Assembly: GCA_026396335.1 (NCBI GenBank)
Contig: JAPLWZ010000158.1
Span: forward strand, 1-9,689
Reading direction: 5' to 3'
From: Microcaldota archaeon
GTDB taxonomy: Archaea > Micrarchaeota > Micrarchaeia > Anstonellales > Anstonellaceae
Length of the DNA stretch: 9,689 nt
This document shows positions 5,585-9,689 of the stretch, one piece after another. Below the pieces are notes generated by a model, which saw only the letters and a program-made list of their open reading frames with translations, ran no database searches and was not told the DNA's origin. A program made the position numbers and the translations under genes. Every line of letters begins with the position of its first letter. The stretch's first letter is position 1.

Positions 5585-6196
5585 TCATGCCGCTGGTTTG
5601 CGGCGCTCAAGATATATCTGCTTGGTTATTTCCTTGCGGAAAATACGGTACTGTTTTTTGCTCATCACCATGGACAGGACAAAGAGCATGAGCCCGAATT
5701 GGACCTGCTGCTCGCGATTGAGTTCCTGCGAAGGCTCTTGCTCGATTTTCATTATCTCATCTGTCTGCGGCTCCATTCTTCCGAACTTCCCGGCCCTCTC
5801 CCGCGCCCTAAGCTCCGCGATTTGCAGCACCGCATCTTCGAGTGCCAGGCGCTTGAAATTCGCAGGCTGGAGGTGCATGCTGTCGATTACCTTGTGCACG
5901 CTCTTGTGGCAGTTGAAGCACAGGGGAAGCAGGTTGTTCTCTTCTGTTTTTCCGCCAAGGCTGACCGGCACTATGTGATGGAGCTCGAGCCGCTTGCCCT
6001 TTTCCCTGTCCCTCATATTGCAGCAGTAGCATTTGTGGCTGTTTTTTTCAAGAACTTCGCGCCTAAGCTCGCGGCTGACTTTTTCGCGGACGCATTTTTC
6101 ATAAGAAGGGGAAAGATTGCGTATTTTGGATGGGTGTTGCGCCCGAACATCTGGGCGATGTTTATAGTTGAGCACTTGCAGGGTCCCACCGTGCAT
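5585..6196 (-). CDS. HNH endonuclease domain protein
   Basis: 203 residues. Central HNH (beta-beta-alpha metal) domain at about 47-103: zinc knuckle C56-x2-C59 and C93-x2-C96, catalytic-type H73-H74 in LELHHIVPVSLGG (70-82), Asn in TEENNLLPLC (84-93), and H97/H101. All core residues are present, so nuclease activity is plausible. The N-terminus (1-45) is basic. The C-terminus (about 115-203) is a charged helix followed by a Met/Leu-rich segment FGLMLFVLSMVM and a basic tail YRIFRKEITKQIYLERRKPAA. The rich segment is short for a membrane span and may be a dimer or docking helix. It stands alone without a methylase or intron, so restriction, homing, repair and toxin-like roles all remain open. 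It is convergent with radA. ATG 6196 is supported by an AT-rich box 23 nt upstream. Confidence 0.82.
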   Translation of the reverse strand: MHGGTLQVLNYKHRPDVRAQHPSKIRNLSPSYEKCVREKVSRELRREVLEKNSHKCYCCNMRDREKGKRLELHHIVPVSLGGKTEENNLLPLCFNCHKSVHKVIDSMHLQPANFKRLALEDAVLQIAELRARERAGKFGRMEPQTDEIMKIEQEPSQELNREQQVQFGLMLFVLSMVMSKKQYRIFRKEITKQIYLERRKPAA

Positions 6197-6219
6197 TGAT
6201 TGCGATTATGCACAGAAGA

Positions 6220-6228
6220 AAATAAATA
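6220..6228 (-). promoter_or_regulatory. TATA-like box for the HNH gene
   Basis: On the minus strand it reads TATTTATTT, 23 nt before ATG 6196, consistent with the leaderless spacing seen elsewhere here. The motif is less perfect than the TTTAAA boxes. Confidence 0.45.
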
Positions 6229-6235
6229 GCGAACT

Positions 6236-6260
6236 GCGCAGGCGCTGCTGCGCTCGCCTG
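6236..6260. repeat. GC-rich inverted repeats between divergent promoters
   Basis: GCGCAG (6236-6241) and CTGCGC (6248-6253) are inverted with a 6-nt spacer. The overlapping CAGGCG (6239-6244) and CGCCTG (6255-6260) are inverted with a 10-nt spacer. The block fills the space between the HNH box and the box of the 6302 gene, so it could be an operator for either or both. It may also be chance in GC-rich DNA. Confidence 0.3.
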
Positions 6261-6269
6261 TTTTTTATA
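6261..6269 (+). promoter_or_regulatory. TATA box for the 6302 gene
   Basis: TTTTTTATA ends 32 nt before ATG 6302. The predicted transcription start leaves a leader of about 10 nt, too short for a clear Shine-Dalgarno site. Confidence 0.5.
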
Positions 6270-6301
6270 GCCTTCGCATCAGAAAAGAAGAGGGTTGTGA
6301 G

Positions 6302-7312
6302 ATGGCAATTATCGGAAAGCATACTGCTGCATCGGAAAAAAACATTCAGATTTCACCTTTTCAGCTTACCTTCGGGCACCGCACCAGGCCTTTTGAAGCC
6401 GCAAAATCGCTCGGGCTGGAAAATGTAAAGCGCCACGACATGACACATCGCGGAAAGCACCTGGGACGGACCGTGCTTCTGGAAGGGGACTACAACTACT
6501 GCATAAAGGACAGAACCGGCGGGGAAAGGAAGGGAAAAATAACCCTTGCGCTTGGCGAAACACAGATGGGCTTTGGCGCTGACGAAATTACTGCTTATGA
6601 ATACGCTGAGCATGCGGAAAAGATCGACATTTCAAGGCGCTGGGGGCTTTTCCAGATTCGCGTCGGCACTGCGCTTGGCATAAACCACTATCATGAGCCC
6701 GAAATAAGAGTGGGGCATATAGTGATGCCAAAAAACAATGTCATGTTCGGCGGCGCGGCGCTGCAATCCTGCGGCTACACCCCCCTAATAGACCTTTCAA
6801 AAATAACTCCGGACGAAAAGGCAAAGTCAGTGGAATTCTTGATGACCTGGCAAAAACTCGGCGGGAAAATCACAAAGGACGGCCGGTACCTGGTGAATAG
6901 GAACAGCCGCCCGCTTTTTGATGCGCTTGAAATCGAGGCAAAAGGCACTGGCGCGATTTACCATCTTGGCGACTGCTTTTCCAAGGATTCGCTTTATGGC
7001 GAGGACCTAGGCTACATGGTGGAACTTGGCAGGACTTACAATATCAGGACCAGCGAGATGGAGCAAAGCATGAATGCTTACCTCGCAGACAAGGCATGGC
7101 GGCATGACAAGATAAAAATAATGACCGGCGCGGTGCTGGTGCAGATAGGCGAATGCTGGAAGGACTCGAAAGGGAAGGTGCACGGGCACGGCTTCCCTGA
7201 AAGCAAACGCGAGGAGAACGCAGTAAGGGTAGCAAGCGAGAAAGCATTCGCCATAGCTGCGAACGCGCTTGCAAGAATGAAGGAAAAACTCGGGAACCCG
7301 CTCCTATTCTGA
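6302..7312 (+). CDS. Nucleoside phosphorylase-like protein (PNP/UDP superfamily)
   Basis: 336 residues. The family cleaves nucleosides with phosphate to base and ribose-1-phosphate. Matches to its landmarks: substrate-side segment TLALGETQMGFGADEITAYE (81-100); phosphate-site strand LFQIRVGTALGI (116-127, like RxGTxGG); GHIVMPKN (138-145, like GDIVI); GAIYHLGDCFSKDSLYGED (217-235), at the place of the T.DSFY loop; and TSEMEQS (250-256), at the place of the ribose-binding ME motif. It is longer than usual uridine phosphorylases (about 250 residues), with an extended N-terminus and a loop at 160-215, so a standard uridine or purine substrate cannot be assumed. It is transcribed away from the HNH gene and convergently with the phosphoribosyltransferase-like gene, which could share a nucleobase-salvage theme. 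Superfamily likely; substrate unknown. Confidence 0.68.
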   Translation: MAIIGKHTAASEKNIQISPFQLTFGHRTRPFEAAKSLGLENVKRHDMTHRGKHLGRTVLLEGDYNYCIKDRTGGERKGKITLALGETQMGFGADEITAYEYAEHAEKIDISRRWGLFQIRVGTALGINHYHEPEIRVGHIVMPKNNVMFGGAALQSCGYTPLIDLSKITPDEKAKSVEFLMTWQKLGGKITKDGRYLVNRNSRPLFDALEIEAKGTGAIYHLGDCFSKDSLYGEDLGYMVELGRTYNIRTSEMEQSMNAYLADKAWRHDKIKIMTGAVLVQIGECWKDSKGKVHGHGFPESKREENAVRVASEKAFAIAANALARMKEKLGNPLLF

Positions 7313-7349
7313 GAAAATCATCACTTTTGCCCGAGGGCCTATCAACAGA

Positions 7350-8297
7350 TTATTTCTTTCCAAGCGGCTGCTTCATCTCTTCAAGAAGCGCCTCAGTCTC
7401 TTTTTTCATGTGCAGCATGACTGCCTTGCCCTTCTCATCAAGGTTCCCCGATGAAAGTTCGTGATTGCAGTATTCCAAAAATTCGCCGCAGTGCGCGGAG
7501 GGGTTCTTGCAGCGCGTGCCCCAGTCAAACACCGCGCACTTCATGTTCTTTGACAAGTAGTCGCCGTACCTCTTCACTGCCTCCAGCCTGCTCTCGTCCG
7601 GCATTATTGAGGCAGGCATCAGGAAACGAAGGTCCGTGCCATCCGGCATTACGTGAAAGAGCATTTCGCATCCGAAAAACGAAACACGGCACTGAGGGTG
7701 CTGGCTTGCTATGTGCTTTTTCGCAAGCACCGCAAGCTTCCTTGCGCCCTCAGATGAGCCGGCAAGCGAAAGCACGGTGATGCTCGCTATTGAATAGCCC
7801 TTGTTTTCTGCTGCGTCAAGAAGGAGCTGTATGCCCTTCACAAGCGTGGCGCCGGATGCCACCGTGTCGCCGATTATAACGTTCGCATTGTCAGGCAGGG
7901 ACTCGAAATTTTCGTAGCCTGAAACCGCACGGAAGGAGCCTTCCTTGCCCTCCACCCTCTGCCGCTGTATGCCTATGAAGCACTGCGGCAGCGCAAAGCC
8001 AAATTCCTTTTTGAAGCCGTAATTCAGCGCATAATAGAGCCCGCCTGAGAGAAAAACAAGTTCGCATATCGAGGATCGCGGCACGCCTGAGAGGATTTTC
8101 TTGTGCAGCACCTGCGCGAAGATTTCGGAATTCTTTTCCATCGCATCCTGGAGTTTTTTGCCTGCCATCTGCGGAGAGTAAAGAACGTCGCGGCACGAGT
8201 TTGCGCATAAAACGTATGTGTCTTGAAGCATGCTTGCGTCAGAAACGGAATAGAGCCTGTAAGATGCGGTTTTTTCCACCTGGGTCACTTGTGCCAT
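7350..8297 (-). CDS. Phosphoribosyltransferase-like protein
   Basis: 315 residues. The key evidence is a PRPP-binding loop VIIGDTVASGATL (140-152), the type I phosphoribosyltransferase signature (hydrophobic strand, acidic residue, small-residue loop). It follows a hood/flexible-loop region with basic residues (QRQRVEGKEGSFR, 111-123). LFHVMPDGTDLRFLMPAS (213-230) after the core resembles the C-terminal part of uracil-type enzymes. There is only one acidic residue in the loop, as in uracil phosphoribosyltransferases. A C-terminal extension (about 254-277) carries C254, C263, C270 and C277, possibly a metal site. The start is ATG 8297: a GGTGGTGA site overlaps the stop of the kinase gene and ends 5 nt before it, while the in-frame GTG at 8309 lies within that site. 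It is second in an operon with isopentenyl phosphate kinase. The acceptor base or other substrate is unknown. Confidence 0.7.
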   Translation of the reverse strand: MAQVTQVEKTASYRLYSVSDASMLQDTYVLCANSCRDVLYSPQMAGKKLQDAMEKNSEIFAQVLHKKILSGVPRSSICELVFLSGGLYYALNYGFKKEFGFALPQCFIGIQRQRVEGKEGSFRAVSGYENFESLPDNANVIIGDTVASGATLVKGIQLLLDAAENKGYSIASITVLSLAGSSEGARKLAVLAKKHIASQHPQCRVSFFGCEMLFHVMPDGTDLRFLMPASIMPDESRLEAVKRYGDYLSKNMKCAVFDWGTRCKNPSAHCGEFLEYCNHELSSGNLDEKGKAVMLHMKKETEALLEEMKQPLGKK

Positions 8298-8302
8298 GCT
8301 AC

Positions 8303-8310
8303 TCACCACC
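8303..8310 (-). promoter_or_regulatory. Shine-Dalgarno site overlapping the kinase stop
   Basis: On the minus strand it reads GGTGGTGA; its last three bases are the TGA stop of the isopentenyl phosphate kinase. It ends 5 nt before ATG 8297, tying translation of the phosphoribosyltransferase-like gene to the kinase gene. Confidence 0.65.
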
Positions 8311-9058
8311 TTATCTTTGTACAGACTGCCTTTTTCCCGAGAAGAAGCAAAGCCACGCGGCCCGGATTGCGGGCATTCACTATGTAAGATGGCTTTTTGA
8401 TCGCCATTATTTCGCGGATTTTCCCTGCCATGCCGCCAGTAACGTCCGCTGCAGAGGAACCTTTCAAGTGGGGGGCGATTGCGGCGAAATTCTTGCGGGT
8501 TATGAATGGCACGAGTTTCCCGTCTGCCATCACGCCATCCACGTTTGAAGCCATGATTATCCTGCTTGCTTTTTTCCCGAGGTAAGCGACTATCTGGTCG
8601 CCTGAGCAGACAGAAAAGCCAAGCTTGCTGTCAGGAACCATATCGCCGAAAAGAACGGGCACTTTGCCCGCCCTCAGTGCAGCGGAAACTAGCCGCATAT
8701 TGAATTTTACTATCCTCCTATTCCTAGATTTCACTATTTCCTGCGGCGGGATTGAAACCGCGGGCACACCTTTTTTCACGAGCGCGCCTGTGACAAGCGC
8801 GGAAAGCGCACAGCAGGCCGCATGGGTTTTTGCGCATGCCACTTTCTGCTCTGCTGTCTTCACGCCGTTGTTCAGCTTCCACTTGATTACGAGCGCGTGA
8901 CCGAATGAGCCTGCGCCGTGAACGATGATGAGATTTTTTGCTCCTCGTTTCCATGCGTGCGCCACCGCTATTGCGAGGTTGCCTATCGCCTTCGGGTTTG
9001 CGCTCATCCATCCGTGCTTGTTTGTGATTGCGCTGCCGCCGAGCTTCAGTATTATCAT
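8303..9058 (-). CDS. ipk: Isopentenyl phosphate kinase
   Basis: 251 residues, close to the family norm (about 250-260). It phosphorylates isopentenyl phosphate with ATP to isopentenyl diphosphate, the last step of the archaeal mevalonate variants. An amino-acid-kinase fold is seen in order: ILKLGGSAITNK (3-14, ATP-phosphate and catalytic Lys); VHGAGSFGH (46-54), with the substrate-binding His54 diagnostic for this family against glutamate-5-kinase and aspartokinase; VLFGDMVPD (135-143); GFSVCSGDQIVAYL (147-160); ASNVDGVM (170-177); and DVTGGMAGKI (205-214). The start is ATG 9058 (MIILKLGG), not the upstream in-frame ATG at 9091, because the TTTAAA box lies between them, 22 nt before 9058. It heads an operon with a phosphoribosyltransferase-like gene and diverges from ubiX. 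Confidence 0.94.
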   Translation of the reverse strand: MIILKLGGSAITNKHGWMSANPKAIGNLAIAVAHAWKRGAKNLIIVHGAGSFGHALVIKWKLNNGVKTAEQKVACAKTHAACCALSALVTGALVKKGVPAVSIPPQEIVKSRNRRIVKFNMRLVSAALRAGKVPVLFGDMVPDSKLGFSVCSGDQIVAYLGKKASRIIMASNVDGVMADGKLVPFITRKNFAAIAPHLKGSSAADVTGGMAGKIREIMAIKKPSYIVNARNPGRVALLLLGKKAVCTKIRW

Positions 9059-9080
9059 GATGAGAAATTGCCAAAACCCC

Positions 9081-9087
9081 TTTAAAA
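9081..9087. promoter_or_regulatory. Shared TATA box of the kinase and ubiX genes
   Basis: TTTAAAA on the plus strand lies 22 nt before ATG 9110. The same bases read TTTTAAA on the minus strand, 22 nt before ATG 9058. No other TATA-like sequence lies between the two starts (9059-9109). Both spacings match leaderless genes elsewhere in the window. Confidence 0.65.
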
Positions 9088-9109
9088 GCATGCAGAAAGA
9101 AATCCACTT

Positions 9110-9649
9110 ATGCGTGTTCTATTGGCGATAAGCGGAGCCTCAGGCATGATTTATGCGAGGAGATTAGCCAAGGCGCTGAAAGAAGCAAAGGTAGACGTAA
9201 AGACAGTGGTTTCCTCGGGCGCGATTGCAGTTGCAAAAGCGGAAGGCGAAACGCTACCGAAAAGCGATTACGCTGACACCGACCTTGCCGCGCCCTTTGC
9301 ATCAGGCTCGCACAAGTTTGATGCAATGGTCGTCTGCCCCTGTTCGCTCAAGACACTCGGAGAAATTGCAAATGGAGTTGGAAACACACTTATCACGAGG
9401 GGCGCGGAAGTGGCGCTGAAAGAGAGGAGAAAATTAGTACTTGTCGTTCGGGAAACGCCGCTTTCGCTCATTGCAATAAAAAACATGGAACTTGTCACGC
9501 TCGCAGGCGGAGTAGTAATGCCTGCCGCGCCAGGATTTTACCAAAAGCCAAAAACGCTTGATGACCTCGGGGATTTCATTGCTGGCAAGGTGCTGGACCA
9601 ACTCGGAGTTGAAAATCATCTGTTCAAAAGATGGGACGGGAAAAAGTGA
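9110..9649 (+). CDS. ubiX: Flavin prenyltransferase UbiX
   Basis: 179 residues, full length. The family joins dimethylallyl phosphate to FMN, making the prenylated-FMN cofactor of UbiD decarboxylases. Seen: FMN-binding ISGASGMIYARRL (7-19); SGSHKFDAMVVCPCSLKTLG (65-84); EIANGVGNTLITR (85-97); LKERRKLVLVVRETPLS (103-119); NMELVTLAGGVVMPAAPGFY (125-144); and a terminal RW (174-175). R97, K104, R114 and Y144 keep the spacing of the R122, K129, R139 and Y169 active-site residues I recall for Pseudomonas UbiX. Its partner UbiD is not in the window. In archaea with the modified mevalonate pathway, a UbiD-family anhydromevalonate phosphate decarboxylase needs this cofactor, which fits the divergent isopentenyl phosphate kinase next door. 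The ATG lies 22 nt after the shared TATA box. Confidence 0.96.
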   Translation: MRVLLAISGASGMIYARRLAKALKEAKVDVKTVVSSGAIAVAKAEGETLPKSDYADTDLAAPFASGSHKFDAMVVCPCSLKTLGEIANGVGNTLITRGAEVALKERRKLVLVVRETPLSLIAIKNMELVTLAGGVVMPAAPGFYQKPKTLDDLGDFIAGKVLDQLGVENHLFKRWDGKK

Positions 9650-9654
9650 GATGG

Positions 9655-9662
9655 AAGGTGGA
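9655..9662 (+). promoter_or_regulatory. Shine-Dalgarno site for the gene after ubiX
   Basis: AAGGTGGA follows the ubiX stop by 5 bp and ends 4 nt before ATG 9667, the operon-internal pattern seen at 1356 and 4453. It favours 9667 over the ATG at 9663, which is too close. Confidence 0.5.
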
Positions 9663-9666
9663 TGAA

Positions 9667-9689
9667 ATGGCTGCAAAACCTATGTCGTT
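9667..9689 (+). CDS. Start of the next gene in the ubiX operon (partial)
   Basis: Only seven complete codons (MAAKPMS) fall inside the window. The ribosome site just upstream and the 17-bp gap from the ubiX stop suggest co-transcription. Too short to assign. Confidence 0.45.

Noticed and set aside
5295..6199. Plus-strand open frames rich in Phe/Leu that could look like membrane proteins
   Set aside because: The hydrophobic runs are just translation of the T-rich tract, and the remainder is antisense to the HNH gene or out of frame within radA.
8724..9107. 127-codon minus-strand open frame over the 5' part of the kinase gene
   Set aside because: Arg-rich shadow in another frame of isopentenyl phosphate kinase.
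1..9689. CRISPR array, insertion sequence or prophage
   Set aside because: No regularly spaced direct repeats, transposase motifs or terminal inverted repeats seen; the HNH protein alone is not evidence of a mobile element.

Overview
The window is archaeal chromosomal DNA. RadA recombinase, isopentenyl phosphate kinase (archaeal mevalonate route) and a PurP-type purine enzyme all point that way. So do the control signals: TTTAAA/TTTATA boxes sit 21-23 nt upstream of first-gene start codons, which suggests leaderless mRNAs, while genes inside operons carry GGTG-type Shine-Dalgarno sites. The lineage cannot be named from the sequence alone. Several lineage-restricted-looking genes suggest an uncultured group, but purine and isoprenoid synthesis genes argue against an extremely reduced symbiont.

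Layout. 1-557 (-): 5' part of a purP-like gene running off the left edge. 558-659: divergent promoter region. 660-2085 (+): two tandem, related class I methyltransferase-like genes. 2127-3185 (+): an orphan protein with an acetyltransferase-like C-terminal half, with its own TATA box. 3235-3942 (-): an unrecognised protein, convergent with the previous gene. 3943-4134: divergent promoter region leading into a strongly self-complementary stretch (4087-4297). 4135-4452 (+): a small protein with a conserved-looking C-terminal domain, then radA (4466-5467). 5468-5584: a 117-bp tract that is 79% T. 5585-6196 (-): an HNH endonuclease-like protein. 6302-7312 (+): a divergent nucleoside-phosphorylase-like protein. 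7350-9058 (-): an operon of isopentenyl phosphate kinase followed by a phosphoribosyltransferase-like protein. 9110-9649 (+): flavin prenyltransferase UbiX, then the first codons of another gene.

The clearest functional link is at the right end. Isopentenyl phosphate kinase and UbiX are transcribed divergently and appear to share one TTTAAA box placed 22 nt from each start codon. In the modified archaeal mevalonate pathway, isopentenyl phosphate is made by a UbiD-family decarboxylase that needs prenylated FMN, the product of UbiX. UbiX in turn uses dimethylallyl phosphate. The two genes therefore supply connected parts of one pathway.

The most unusual nucleotide-level signal is at 4087-4297, upstream of and overlapping the start of the small gene before radA. 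It holds a hairpin with a GAAA tetraloop, a long hairpin with an alternative partner, and two perfect 8-bp/3-nt-loop hairpins enclosed by a 7-bp stem, forming a three-way junction. It could be a structured leader or non-coding RNA, or a palindromic element inserted in frame. It is the best candidate here for something undescribed.
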